This document shows, piece after piece, positions 8,614-17,129 of a stretch of 64,000 nt of DNA. Where the stretch lies: positions 558,001 to 622,000 of the forward strand of contig NZ_JAATOV010000003.1 in NCBI RefSeq assembly GCF_011806425.1, in the 5' to 3' direction. The stretch is from Thalassospira lucentensis (GTDB lineage Bacteria > Pseudomonadota > Alphaproteobacteria > Rhodospirillales > Thalassospiraceae). The notes under the pieces were generated by a model. It worked only from the letters and a program-made list of their open reading frames with translations. It did no database searches and was not told where the DNA came from. The first letter of the stretch is position 1; each line of letters starts with the position of its first letter. The position numbers and the translations under genes were made by a program.

Positions 8614-9615
8614 TCACACCGATTTTCGCGGACCACCAGACGATCCACGGACAATCAGCTCACCCGGCAAAAGCAGTGACGATGTATTGCGAAGCTCTGT
8701 TGGATCAAGAACGAGTTCCAACGCACGTCGGGCCAATTCCGATGACGGTTGGCGGATGGTCGTTAAACGCGGTACAACAAGGGATGCCAACGCAATGTCG
8801 TCAAATCCCGTGATGAGGACATCGTCCGGCACACGCAGCTTAAGATCAAGGGCCGCCCGCAAAGCACCAATCGCCTGCTGATCGCTGGCCGCGACGATGG
8901 CATGGGGCCGTTGATCCATCGGCAGACTAAGCAATCGCCGCGCAATATTTTCGCCAGATGCGTAATCAAACAGGGCTTCTTCGATCTGTAATTCAACCCG
9001 ACTGCCTGCGTTATTACGTTCCGAAATCCGGTTCACAAAGCCGGCCTTGCGCACCCGCGCAACCTGAGTGCTTTGTGGCCCGGCAATATAGGCCACCCGT
9101 TCAACACCAAGATCACAGATATGATCGGCAATCAAGGCGGCGGCAGCCTCGTGATCGGTGGAAACAAACGCGAAATCGCCAAAGGGCCGATCCAGTGCGA
9201 CAATGGGAATATCCGTTTCGGGCGCAAAGTTCCCGTTATCAGTGGCCGCAATCACAATGATCCCACGCGGCGCACGATCGAGAAGTGCCGAGATTTGCTT
9301 GGCTTCGTGCTGCTGATCATCATGGGTATTGGCCAACATGACCGAATGGCCCATATCGGCGGCCTGAATTTCAATTTCCTTGGCAATCTGGGCAAAGAAC
9401 GGGTTGGTAATATCCGGGACAATCACCCCGATCACGTCAATGCGGTTGGTGCGCAACGCCCGCGCGGCCAAATTGGGCTTATAACCCAGCTCAGCAACCG
9501 CATCTGATACCTTTTCGCGAAGCGGTTGCTTAACGGTTTGGTTGTTTGCCAACACGCGGGACACTGTTCCAACAGACACCCCTGCCCGCGCAGCGACGTC
9601 TTTTATTGTTGCCAT
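8614..9615 (-). CDS. rbsR: LacI family repressor of the ribose operon
   Basis: A 333-residue LacI/GalR-type regulator. The N-terminal HTH is plain (MATIKDVAARAGVSVGTVSR). The hinge helix and a periplasmic-binding-protein-like sugar domain follow (VIGVIVPDITNPFFAQIAK, GFDDIALASLVVPRLTT, quoted in part). It is the last gene in the ribose operon, 93 bases after rbsK, and so is probably the RbsR regulator acting on the paired palindromes at 14717-14746. That assignment comes from context. The sugar specificity is not visible in the protein itself. Confidence 0.88.
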   Translation of the reverse strand: MATIKDVAARAGVSVGTVSRVLANNQTVKQPLREKVSDAVAELGYKPNLAARALRTNRIDVIGVIVPDITNPFFAQIAKEIEIQAADMGHSVMLANTHDDQQHEAKQISALLDRAPRGIIVIAATDNGNFAPETDIPIVALDRPFGDFAFVSTDHEAAAALIADHICDLGVERVAYIAGPQSTQVARVRKAGFVNRISERNNAGSRVELQIEEALFDYASGENIARRLLSLPMDQRPHAIVAASDQQAIGALRAALDLKLRVPDDVLITGFDDIALASLVVPRLTTIRQPSSELARRALELVLDPTELRNTSSLLLPGELIVRGSSGGPRKSV

Positions 9616-9708
9616 CGTGTTTACCGCGCTCCTGATTGCTGTTGCTTATTCCTATAACAAAAGGCCCCGTTATCCAAGAATTAGACGATGGTTTCAGCGC
9701 CGATAAAA

Positions 9709-10632
9709 TCAACCAAAACCCGCCAAAAACGCGTCGACCTCGCCCCGTTCGGGAACAGATACCGACGCACCTTTTCGCGTTGTCGCAAGGGCTGCGGCGC
9801 AAACGGCAAACTGAATGGCGTCGTCAATTGGCCGCCCTTCAGACAGCACGACACCAAGGGCACCGTTAAAACAATCACCCGCGGCAACCGTATCAATTGT
9901 ATCGACTTTTGGTGCTGCCATATCGCCCGTAACACCGTTCGATGACCACGCCACACCATCGCCGCCCATTGTAACAATGGCCGTACCAACGCCCGTTTCA
10001 CAGATGGCCTTGGCGGCATCGCGTGCCTCGGCCAGTGTGGTTGGCTCTGATCCCAGGATCAGTTTGGCCTCGTGCGCATTGGGGGTAATGATATCAAACG
10101 CCGATAAAATATCGCGGCCCCACATCGGAACGGGTGCCGGGGCCGGATCCATAATCACAATCGCCCCCGCATCACGCGCCAAACGCGCCGCGGCAAGTGA
10201 TGCGGCAACCGGGACTTCGTTTTGAAGCAACACTACCTTTGAACCGACAATCTCATCGCGGTGCGCATTGACCATATCGATGTCAAGCACACCATTGGCC
10301 CCCGCTGACAACCGAATAATGTTTTCACCAGTACGCACAACATCGATAAAGGCCATGCCTGTGGCGGTATTGGCAACCCGGTCGACCTTGCACTGTAAGC
10401 CCGGCATTTCAAGGCGGCTTAGAACGTCATCGCCAAACCCATCTTGACCAACCGCACCGACCATCACGGCATCACCGCCCAGTCGCGCAGCGGCCACACA
10501 TTGATTGGCCCCCTTGCCCCCCAATGAAATGCGGGTTTCAAGGGCGGTGACGGTCTGACCCACCGAGGGCCAGTCATCAAAGTAATTGGTCAAATCAATA
10601 TTGATGCTGCCGACAACCGTGATCCGCGTCAA
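9709..10632 (-). CDS. rbsK: Ribokinase
   Basis: A 307-residue PfkB-family kinase that phosphorylates D-ribose to ribose 5-phosphate. It shows the N-terminal signature (VVGSINIDLT, then SLGGKGANQCVAAARLG) and the C-terminal PfkB signature with catalytic base Asp253 in VAAGDCFNGAL. The start overlaps the rbsD stop by 4 bases (ATGA), which indicates translational coupling. Length fits RbsK. A fructokinase or adenosine kinase is less likely, given the rbs operon context. Confidence 0.93.
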   Translation of the reverse strand: MTRITVVGSINIDLTNYFDDWPSVGQTVTALETRISLGGKGANQCVAAARLGGDAVMVGAVGQDGFGDDVLSRLEMPGLQCKVDRVANTATGMAFIDVVRTGENIIRLSAGANGVLDIDMVNAHRDEIVGSKVVLLQNEVPVAASLAAARLARDAGAIVIMDPAPAPVPMWGRDILSAFDIITPNAHEAKLILGSEPTTLAEARDAAKAICETGVGTAIVTMGGDGVAWSSNGVTGDMAAPKVDTIDTVAAGDCFNGALGVVLSEGRPIDDAIQFAVCAAALATTRKGASVSVPERGEVDAFLAGFG

Positions 10633-11039
10633 AACACCACCCCACTGATCAGGATGACATTGGCATAAGGCGTTGTTTCCCCGGTTCGGATGACGGCCTT
10701 TGCCGTGGCACTACGTTTTTTAAAGTCGTCGTGGGATATGCGCGTGATATCGACATTTTTCCCAATCTCGTCACCCCATGCGGTTAACGTCGCGGTCAAG
10801 GTTCCCGCCAGTTCTTGGGACGCCTCTTTGGCGAAAATGGCGGCCTCGATGGCAAGTTCGCTTTTAAGCGCGCTTAGCACATCAAAAAACGATGGCAGAC
10901 CGGGACAAACGGCAAGATCGATAACCTCAACACCGCTGGGCACCGGCAAACCGGCATCGGCGACGATGATTTCATCCATATGGCCCAGTTCCGCGACAAG
11001 GCGGCTGATATGACGATTTAGAAGCTGTGTTCGTTTCAT
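10629..11039 (-). CDS. rbsD: D-ribose pyranase
   Basis: A 136-residue RbsD/FucU-family mutarotase that interconverts the pyranose and furanose forms of ribose so that ribokinase can use it. The family motifs are present: NRHISRLVAELGHMDEI with the catalytic His, then VADAGLPVP. It overlaps both neighbours, rbsK by 4 bases and rbsC by 4 bases. The C-terminus (RTGETTPYANVILISGV) carries the conserved Tyr-Ala-Asn. Confidence 0.93.
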   Translation of the reverse strand: MKRTQLLNRHISRLVAELGHMDEIIVADAGLPVPSGVEVIDLAVCPGLPSFFDVLSALKSELAIEAAIFAKEASQELAGTLTATLTAWGDEIGKNVDITRISHDDFKKRSATAKAVIRTGETTPYANVILISGVVF

Positions 11040-12034
11040 TTTGCAGCGTACTTTGCACGATAATAATCAAGAATAACGGCGATAATGATAACCACCCCGG
11101 TAATCATCTGGCGCATAAAATCATTCAGGCCAAGCAGGATCAAACCATTGGCAAGAACCCCGATGATAAAGGCACCAAGCAATGTGCCGATCACCGACCC
11201 ACGCCCACCACTTAGGCTGGTGCCGCCAATGATCACGGCCGCAATCGCATTAAGCTCAAACCCAATGCCGGCAATCGGACTGGCGATATTAAGACGCGCC
11301 ATATAGACGATGGCCGCAACCCCGGCCGTCAGGCCACAAATGGTAAAGGCCGCAACCTTGTACCAAAACACTGGATGCCCGGCGAGGCGCACGGCCTCTT
11401 CGTTATTGCCAATGCCGTATAACAGTCGGCCAAACACCGTCTTGGTCAAGACAAACCACGCCAGAAACACCAAACACAGGGCGACAACAAACACCAACGG
11501 CACACCGAACACCATGGCCGAGCCAAAGGCATTAAACGCCGCAGGGAAGGAATAGATTGTCTGAGCATTTGAGACATGCAAAGCCGCCCCACGCGCGATA
11601 TTGAGCATGCCCAGCGTGATAATAAAGGACGGCAATCCCCAATAAGCACTGACAACGCCATTCATGAAACCGCAAATCGTTCCGGCAATCACGGCGGCAA
11701 AGGCCGCAATGGCGATGGCCTCGAACGTGCCGATATCGGGCAACGTCATTGCCTTGCCTGCGACAACGGCGGCAAAGGCCATAACAGACCCAACCGAAAG
11801 ATCAATTCCGCCAATCAGGATGACAAAGGTAACACCAACCGCCAACACCAGATTGATCGTAATCTGGGTCAGGATATTGGTGATGTTATTTGGTGTCAGA
11901 AAATGTTCTGTGAACACCGAAAAGAAGATGATCAAGCCAAGCAAGGCAACGCTGATACCGGCTTTGTGGATCACATTGCGCATTGAAAGGCCGCTTTCAG
12001 GCCCCACGTCCTGTTTGGTTACATTCGTGGTCAT
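11036..12034 (-). CDS. rbsC: Ribose ABC transporter permease
   Basis: A 332-residue inner-membrane permease of the ribose/xylose family, with about eight to ten hydrophobic segments. It has the characteristic VILIGGIDLSVGSVMAF and GGTSLSGGRGSVIGTLLGA regions (quoted in part). The ATG at 12034 is one base after the rbsA stop and follows an AAGGTGGG site. A start 11 codons upstream, inside rbsA, is less likely. It works with RbsA and the binding protein RbsB. Confidence 0.93.
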   Translation of the reverse strand: MTTNVTKQDVGPESGLSMRNVIHKAGISVALLGLIIFFSVFTEHFLTPNNITNILTQITINLVLAVGVTFVILIGGIDLSVGSVMAFAAVVAGKAMTLPDIGTFEAIAIAAFAAVIAGTICGFMNGVVSAYWGLPSFIITLGMLNIARGAALHVSNAQTIYSFPAAFNAFGSAMVFGVPLVFVVALCLVFLAWFVLTKTVFGRLLYGIGNNEEAVRLAGHPVFWYKVAAFTICGLTAGVAAIVYMARLNIASPIAGIGFELNAIAAVIIGGTSLSGGRGSVIGTLLGAFIIGVLANGLILLGLNDFMRQMITGVVIIIAVILDYYRAKYAAK

Positions 12035-12035
12035 T

Positions 12036-13601
12036 TTAACGTTTCCCACCTTGATTTTCCTGGCCATACGCCAGTTTCAGGATTTTTTCCTGTGAGAATT
12101 CAGCGCGCGGCAATTCGCCGCGAATTTGATGATTGGCAAGGACCACGACCCGATCCGCCAGCGTCATCAATTCAGGCATTTCCGACGACACCACAAGCAA
12201 GGCAACACCATCCTGTGCCAGACGTTTTAGTATGGCGTAAATTTCGGCCTTGGCCCCAACGTCAACACCGCGTGTCGGTTCGTCCAAAATAAGAACCTTG
12301 GGATTGCGGATAAGCCATTTGGCAAGAACCACCTTTTGCTGATTACCGCCTGATAAGCTCGCAACCGGGTCTGTGATCTTGCCGTATTTCAGCCGAAGAT
12401 TTGCACCCGCTTCCTCGGCCAATTTGCGTTCATTGGCCGGTCGCAAAAAGCCGTTCGTCGATACGCGCTTCATGCTGGCCAATGATACGTTTGCCGCGAT
12501 TGGCATATCCAAAATCAGGCCTTCATCCTTACGGTCCTCGGTGACGAAACTGATGCCCGATGCAATGGCGTCGCGTGGTCCGCTAAATTGGACGGCGACA
12601 CCGTCACGTTCGATCGTTCCTGAAACAATCGGTTCTGCGCCGAAAATCCCGCGCAGCAATTCCGTGCGCCCCGCCCCGACAAGCCCCGCGATCCCGACGA
12701 TTTCGCCATACCGGATATCAAGCGACACCCCCTCGGCATGGGGGGATTGCGCAACGCGGAAATTACGTAAGGACAAGGCAACATCCCCGACCTTGTGATT
12801 TTCCGCCTGTTCCATTTCAGCGGCCAATTCGCGCCCCACCATATGGCGCACCACGTCTTGTGGTTTGGTGTCGGCAATGTTTTCAGTGGCAATTGTTTCA
12901 CCGCTTCGAAACACCGTCACCCGGTCACAAATGCCAAACACTTCTTCAAGGTGATGGGAAACGAAAACAACTGTGACGCCCTTTGATTTGATTTTACCAA
13001 CAATATCAAACAGGCGTTCTGTTTCACGTTCTGTCAGGGTTGCGGTTGGTTCGTCCAAAATCAGAATACGGCTTTCTGATTGCAGGGCGCGGGCAATTTC
13101 CACCAACTGACGATACGCAATGCCCAGTTTTTGAACGCTGCTGCGGACATCAACATCGCGCAAGCCAATCGCATCAAGTGCGGCACGCGCACGGCGGTTC
13201 ATTTCCGCACTGTCAAGCAACCCAAAACGAGTTTTGGGCATTGCTTCGATGCTGATATTTTCAGCAACGCTAAGATGATTTAACAGATTGAATTCTTGAT
13301 GAACGACCTGCACCCCATGTGCCTTGGCATCGCGGGGACTGGCCGGTCGATACGGAGCCCCATCCAGGGTGACCGTACCACTGTCATAGGGGAAAACGCC
13401 CGACAGGATTTTGATCAAGGTCGACTTGCCAGCGCCATTTTCACCGACAAGCGCATGGACTTCACCCCGGCGCAGTGAAAAGCTGACGCCGTCAAGCGCC
13501 TTAACACCACCGAAATGCTTACGAAGATTATCGACATGTAGAATTTCGTCAGCGGCCAAATTCGAATTTGCCGCTTGCTCAAATGACTGCGTGGCGGCCA
13601 T
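12036..13601 (-). CDS. rbsA: Ribose ABC transporter, duplicated ATP-binding protein
   Basis: A 521-residue ATPase with two fused ABC domains. The first has Walker A GENGAGKST and Walker B ILILDEPTA. The second has a divergent Walker A (GLVGAGRTELLRG), the signature LSGGNQQK and Walker B ILDEPTRGVD. This pattern, with one degenerate site, is typical of RbsA/MglA-type monosaccharide importers. The first Met (13601) has only a weak upstream site. It lies 88 bases after rbsB, across an intercistronic hairpin. Confidence 0.94.
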   Translation of the reverse strand: MAATQSFEQAANSNLAADEILHVDNLRKHFGGVKALDGVSFSLRRGEVHALVGENGAGKSTLIKILSGVFPYDSGTVTLDGAPYRPASPRDAKAHGVQVVHQEFNLLNHLSVAENISIEAMPKTRFGLLDSAEMNRRARAALDAIGLRDVDVRSSVQKLGIAYRQLVEIARALQSESRILILDEPTATLTERETERLFDIVGKIKSKGVTVVFVSHHLEEVFGICDRVTVFRSGETIATENIADTKPQDVVRHMVGRELAAEMEQAENHKVGDVALSLRNFRVAQSPHAEGVSLDIRYGEIVGIAGLVGAGRTELLRGIFGAEPIVSGTIERDGVAVQFSGPRDAIASGISFVTEDRKDEGLILDMPIAANVSLASMKRVSTNGFLRPANERKLAEEAGANLRLKYGKITDPVASLSGGNQQKVVLAKWLIRNPKVLILDEPTRGVDVGAKAEIYAILKRLAQDGVALLVVSSEMPELMTLADRVVVLANHQIRGELPRAEFSQEKILKLAYGQENQGGKR

Positions 13602-13640
13602 TGATTTATCCAGTTTGTTGGCAATTCAGGTGCACGCGAA

Positions 13641-13677
13641 ATGGTGCATGTCGCCCGGAACGAGCCCCATGCACCAT
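13641..13677 (-). other. Intercistronic hairpin between rbsB and rbsA
   Basis: ATGGTGCATG and CATGCACCAT form a 10-bp perfect stem with a 17-base loop in the rbsB-rbsA gap. There is no T-tract. Such hairpins behind binding-protein genes commonly protect the upstream mRNA, giving more binding protein than ATPase. That role is inferred here. Confidence 0.65.
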
Positions 13678-13689
13678 ATGCTGCGAGGT

Positions 13690-14613
13690 TTACTCAGCCG
13701 TCACGAGTTTGATCGGCGTTTTGACCCAACCTTCAAGTTCCGGTCCACCGCGAACAACTTCAAGCGCCATATCAATTGCGTTTGCCGCCATTTCCTGACC
13801 GAACTGATCGACGGTTGCCAACAAACGACCATCCTTGATCATCGGACCAACGGCAGGAACGTTGTCAAAACCAACAACCTGGATGTCGGTACGACCCGCG
13901 GATTCAAGCGCCTTCACAACGCCAATTGCCATTGAATCATTTGCGGCCATAACCCCTTCAATGTCGGGATGGGCGGTCAACATGTTGCTAAAGACCGTGT
14001 TGGCTTCTTCGGTTTCCCAATGGGCGGTGCGGCTATCAAGAAGTTCAAGCTCACCGGCCTCAACCGCGTCGTCAAAGCCAAGTTTGCGTTGCTGCGCGTT
14101 ATCTGCGCCCGGGTTACCTTCAACAATAACGACTTTGCCGCCCTTGCCGATTTTTTTGGCCAATGCGTCACCAGCCATCTTTGCGCCTTCCCGGTTATCA
14201 GGACCGACAAAGGCCAGTTCGACATCGTTTTCTTCTTTGGCCTTGGTATCAAGGGCCACGTCGAAGTTCACCACAACAATGCCGGCTTCTTTGGCACGTT
14301 TAAGCGGCGGAACCATTGCACGTGAATCCGCCGGGGCAACGACAATCGCGTCCACGCCCTGGGTAATGAAGTTTTCGACCGCGTTGATCTGCGTTTCAAT
14401 GTCGGTCTCGTTTTGCATGCCAACAGCACGCAATTCATAATCGCCGCGTTTGGCTTCGTGGGCCTTCGCCCCTTCCAGCATGTTTTGGAAAAATTCGTTT
14501 GCCAGTGACTTCATAACCAAACCGACAACCGGTTTGTCATCGGCCGCGTGCGCCGCACTGCCAAGCAAGGTAAGACTTGTGGCTGCGATGGCAGCCATCT
14601 TTAGAAATTTCAT
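13690..14613 (-). CDS. rbsB: Ribose ABC transporter substrate-binding protein
   Basis: A 307-residue periplasmic binding protein of the sugar-binding family. A signal peptide (about 1-24) ends at AHA. The mature protein has the usual two-lobe motifs (VVGLVMKSLANEFFQNML, VGFDNVPAVGPMIKDGRL, quoted in part). A strong site, GGGAGGAAACG, precedes the ATG. It is the first gene of the rbs operon. It could bind a related pentose or hexose, but the company of rbsD and rbsK makes ribose the best call. Confidence 0.93.
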   Translation of the reverse strand: MKFLKMAAIAATSLTLLGSAAHAADDKPVVGLVMKSLANEFFQNMLEGAKAHEAKRGDYELRAVGMQNETDIETQINAVENFITQGVDAIVVAPADSRAMVPPLKRAKEAGIVVVNFDVALDTKAKEENDVELAFVGPDNREGAKMAGDALAKKIGKGGKVVIVEGNPGADNAQQRKLGFDDAVEAGELELLDSRTAHWETEEANTVFSNMLTAHPDIEGVMAANDSMAIGVVKALESAGRTDIQVVGFDNVPAVGPMIKDGRLLATVDQFGQEMAANAIDMALEVVRGGPELEGWVKTPIKLVTAE

Positions 14614-14684
14614 CGTTTCCTCCCGATGTTATGAAACCGAACGACGCATTTGTTTTGTTCTCATTGCGTTACATTCGGTTACAT

Positions 14685-14714
14685 ATTCAAAACCTATTGG
14701 CGAAAACCTGTCAA
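14685..14714 (-). promoter_or_regulatory. Putative promoter of the rbs operon
   Basis: On the minus strand, a perfect TTGACA (14709-14714) and TTGAAT (14685-14690) are separated by 18 bases, about 70 bases before the rbsB start. The -35 box starts two bases after the nearer operator palindrome. Confidence 0.6.
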
Positions 14715-14716
14715 TA

Positions 14717-14746
14717 TGAAACGTTTCATATTTTTGAAACGTTTCA
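14717..14746. promoter_or_regulatory. Tandem LacI-type operators of the rbs operon
   Basis: TGAAACGTTTCA occurs twice (14717-14728 and 14735-14746). Both are perfect 12-bp palindromes with a central CG, as expected for LacI-family operators, and their centres are 18 bases apart. They lie directly upstream of the putative -35 box of rbsB. The adjacent LacI-type regulator is the likely binder. Confidence 0.85.
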
Positions 14747-14884
14747 TATTTGGCGGAAAACTGCGCAAAATAAGCTGTTAATTTTCAGGACGATGAAACC
14801 TATTACGCGAGGTTATGTTGGATACACACGGTAGAAACGCATGCGACTGCGTTTCCAGATATGCTTAATGGATCGGAAAACACA

Positions 14885-14922
14885 AAAAAACTGGACGATG
14901 ATCATCATCGCCCAGTTTTTAA
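14885..14922 (-). terminator. Terminator of the ArsC-like/HAD gene pair
   Basis: AAAAACTGG and CCAGTTTTT enclose an inner palindrome (CGATGAT / ATCATCG), making a long hairpin with A- and T-runs on both sides. It lies about 35 bases after the HAD gene stop on the minus strand. Confidence 0.8.
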
Positions 14923-14956
14923 ATTCCACGACGTTATAGCGCGTGCTTAGATGCCG

Positions 14957-15625
14957 TTAAGACAGCCAATCTGAAAGCATGTCTCGCAATGCGCGATGAT
15001 CCGTTGCGATATAGTCCGCCCCGGCGTCGCGCAACAAATTGGCTGGCGTGATATCAACCAGACCAACCGTCGTCGCCCCAGATGCCGCTCCGGCACGTAC
15101 GCCATTTTGGCTGTCATCGACCACAACACATTCAGAAATCGGCACGCCGATTTTTTCCGCCGCCAGTAAATAAACATCCGGGTGTGGTTTGGCATTGGCG
15201 ACGTCATGCGCCGAACAGATATTGCCGTTAAAGCGTTCTTTCAGGCCGACCTTGCCCAATGACACATCCATTTTGTCATGCGGGCCGTTGCTGCCAATCG
15301 CCATCGGAATGCCCTTGGCATCCAAAAAATCAAGGATCGGCATTAAATCGGGATAGGGTTCCAGATCACGTTTAAAGGCATCAAACGTGCGTGAATAGCA
15401 GCTTGAAAGCCAATCGTCTGGCAATGTAATGCCAAACAATTCCTTCATTCTGGGCGGCACCATGGCAAGCGTACCGCCGATAAACAGATCGTGGGTCTTT
15501 TCGACCGTCATGTCACAGCCATACTCACATAGCTGATCGGTCAACACACGATTGGCCAAGGTTTCGGTATCAACAAGCACGCCATCGCAATCAAAGATCA
15601 CGCCACGCACGATGGGTTTCGTCAT
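14957..15625 (-). CDS. HAD superfamily phosphatase/phosphoglucomutase-like protein
   Basis: A 222-residue haloacid-dehalogenase-fold hydrolase with all four motifs. Motif I is FDCDGVLVDT, with the nucleophile Asp. Motif II is the Ser of IGSNG, motif III is the Lys of AKPHPD, and motif IV is VVVDDSQNG. The helical cap after motif I places it with subfamily IA enzymes (phosphoglycolate phosphatase, beta-phosphoglucomutase, sugar phosphatases). The substrate is not predictable. AAGGATAC precedes the start. It lies 12 bases after the ArsC-like gene and is probably co-transcribed with it. Confidence 0.88.
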   Translation of the reverse strand: MTKPIVRGVIFDCDGVLVDTETLANRVLTDQLCEYGCDMTVEKTHDLFIGGTLAMVPPRMKELFGITLPDDWLSSCYSRTFDAFKRDLEPYPDLMPILDFLDAKGIPMAIGSNGPHDKMDVSLGKVGLKERFNGNICSAHDVANAKPHPDVYLLAAEKIGVPISECVVVDDSQNGVRAGAASGATTVGLVDITPANLLRDAGADYIATDHRALRDMLSDWLS

Positions 15626-15637
15626 TTTTTTGTATCC

Positions 15638-15997
15638 TTACAACCCGGCCAATTCGGTCCAGCGCGCTTCGTCATAGGCAACCGTCCGGACATTGCCAAA
15701 ATCAACAACCGGACGTTTGATCACAGTCGGATTGGCGGCAAGAATACTGGCGGCGTCGGCCCCACCCTGTTCAAGCGTCGCCTTATCGTCGTCAGACAGG
15801 TTGCGATAGCTTGGTCCGCGTTTATTGATCAGGGTTTTGCCACCCACTTCATCAAGCCAGTCCTGGATGGTTTTGGCATCAATACCATCGGCACGAAAAT
15901 CATGAAGTTTGTTTTCAACACCTTTGGCGTCGAACCATTTCAGGGACTTGCGAACTGTATCGCAGTTTTTGATGCCGTAAATCGTAACCATATTCAT
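15638..15997 (-). CDS. ArsC/Spx-like thioredoxin-fold protein (YffB type)
   Basis: A 119-residue protein of the arsenate-reductase-like ArsC/Spx family. One Cys sits at the start of helix 1 (IYGIKNCDTVRKSLKW), and the conserved NKRGPSYRNL and NPTVIKRPVVD motifs follow. The spacing fits the YffB branch, whose role is not well defined; genuine arsenate reductase activity is not implied. The next gene downstream is the HAD phosphatase. The start may be the Met two codons later. Confidence 0.85.
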   Translation of the reverse strand: MNMVTIYGIKNCDTVRKSLKWFDAKGVENKLHDFRADGIDAKTIQDWLDEVGGKTLINKRGPSYRNLSDDDKATLEQGGADAASILAANPTVIKRPVVDFGNVRTVAYDEARWTELAGL

Positions 15998-16133
15998 ATC
16001 CGTAATTTGTGTTTTGCGATCCAGCTATGCGTAATGCAAACGCTTTTGACCCTAAATCATTGAACCTATATAAAGACCAGACTTTGACGACGGCAACCCC
16101 ATTGACCCCGATTTGATAACGAGCAGCAAGCAT

Positions 16134-17129
16134 ATGAGTGTTAATCGACGTATTTCCGTCGCCCCGATGATGGATTGGACGGACCGGCATGATCGCTATT
16201 TTTTGCGGCAGATCAGTCGGCATACGTTGCTTTATACCGAAATGGTCACAACGGGGGCGATCATTCATGGCGGGGTGGATCGGCATTTGCGTTATCACGA
16301 TGCGGAACATCCGATTGCGCTTCAGCTTGGCGGCAGTGATCCGGATGATCTGGCGCGTGCATGTGACATCGCCAATGAATATGCCTATGACGAGATTAAC
16401 CTTAATTGCGGCTGTCCGTCTGATCGTGTGCAAAATGGGGCGTTTGGCGCCTGCTTGATGGCAACACCGGACGTGGTTGCCAATTGCGTGAAATCGATGA
16501 TTGCCGCCAGTGATGCGCCAATCACGGTAAAAAACCGCATTGGCATCGACGATCAAGAAGACTACCCGTCTCTGAAACGTTTTACCGAAACGGTTGCCAA
16601 TGCCGGGTGCAAGACATTCATTGTCCATGCCCGTAAGGCGTGGCTTAAAGGCCTATCGCCCAAGGAAAACCGCGAAGTACCGCCGCTTCGCTATGAGCTG
16701 GTCTATCAGCTTAAGCAAGAATTCCCGGAACTTGAAATCCTGATCAATGGCGGCATCAAAACCCTTGATGAAACGGAAGAGCATCTTGAACATGTTGATG
16801 GGGTGATGATCGGGCGCGAAGCCTATCAGAACCCTTATGTCCTGTCGGATGTCGATCGCCGGTTTTACGGGGATGATGCCCCCGCCCTGACCCGCCATCA
16901 GGTGGTTGAGGCGATGCTCCCCTATATCGAGCAGCACCTTAACGAAGAAAACGCAACCATCGGCCATGTCACCCGCCATATGCTGGGTATTTTCCAACAA
17001 ATGCGCGGTGCGAAACAATGGCGTCGGTATTTAAGTGAAAATGCCCACCGCAAAGGGGCTGGAACCGATGTGGTGCGCGAAGCATTGGCCCTTGTTCCCG
17101 AACAGCAAGACGCGGCGCTGTCAGCATGA
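16134..17129 (+). CDS. dusA: tRNA-dihydrouridine(20/20a) synthase DusA
   Basis: A 331-residue FMN-dependent enzyme that reduces uridine 20/20a in the tRNA D-loop. The TIM-barrel motifs are [34 protein letters not shown] with catalytic Cys107, the VKNRIGID region, [15 protein letters not shown], and NGGI plus IGREAYQNP for flavin phosphate binding. AWLKGLSP and length favour DusA over DusB or DusC. Its stop overlaps the start of mnmC by 4 bases, so two tRNA-modification genes are coupled. Confidence 0.94.
   Translation: MSVNRRISVAPMMDWTDRHDRYFLRQISRHTLLYTEMVTTGAIIHGGVDRHLRYHDAEHPIALQLGGSDPDDLARACDIANEYAYDEINLNCGCPSDRVQNGAFGACLMATPDVVANCVKSMIAASDAPITVKNRIGIDDQEDYPSLKRFTETVANAGCKTFIVHARKAWLKGLSPKENREVPPLRYELVYQLKQEFPELEILINGGIKTLDETEEHLEHVDGVMIGREAYQNPYVLSDVDRRFYGDDAPALTRHQVVEAMLPYIEQHLNEENATIGHVTRHMLGIFQQMRGAKQWRRYLSENAHRKGAGTDVVREALALVPEQQDAALSA

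Larger units (their letters stand above)
14614..14956. other. Intergenic control region upstream of rbsB
   Basis: These 343 bases hold the rbsB leader, a promoter (14685-14714), two identical 12-bp palindromes (14717-14746) and the terminator of the neighbouring HAD gene (14885-14922). I see no gene in it. Confidence 0.7.
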
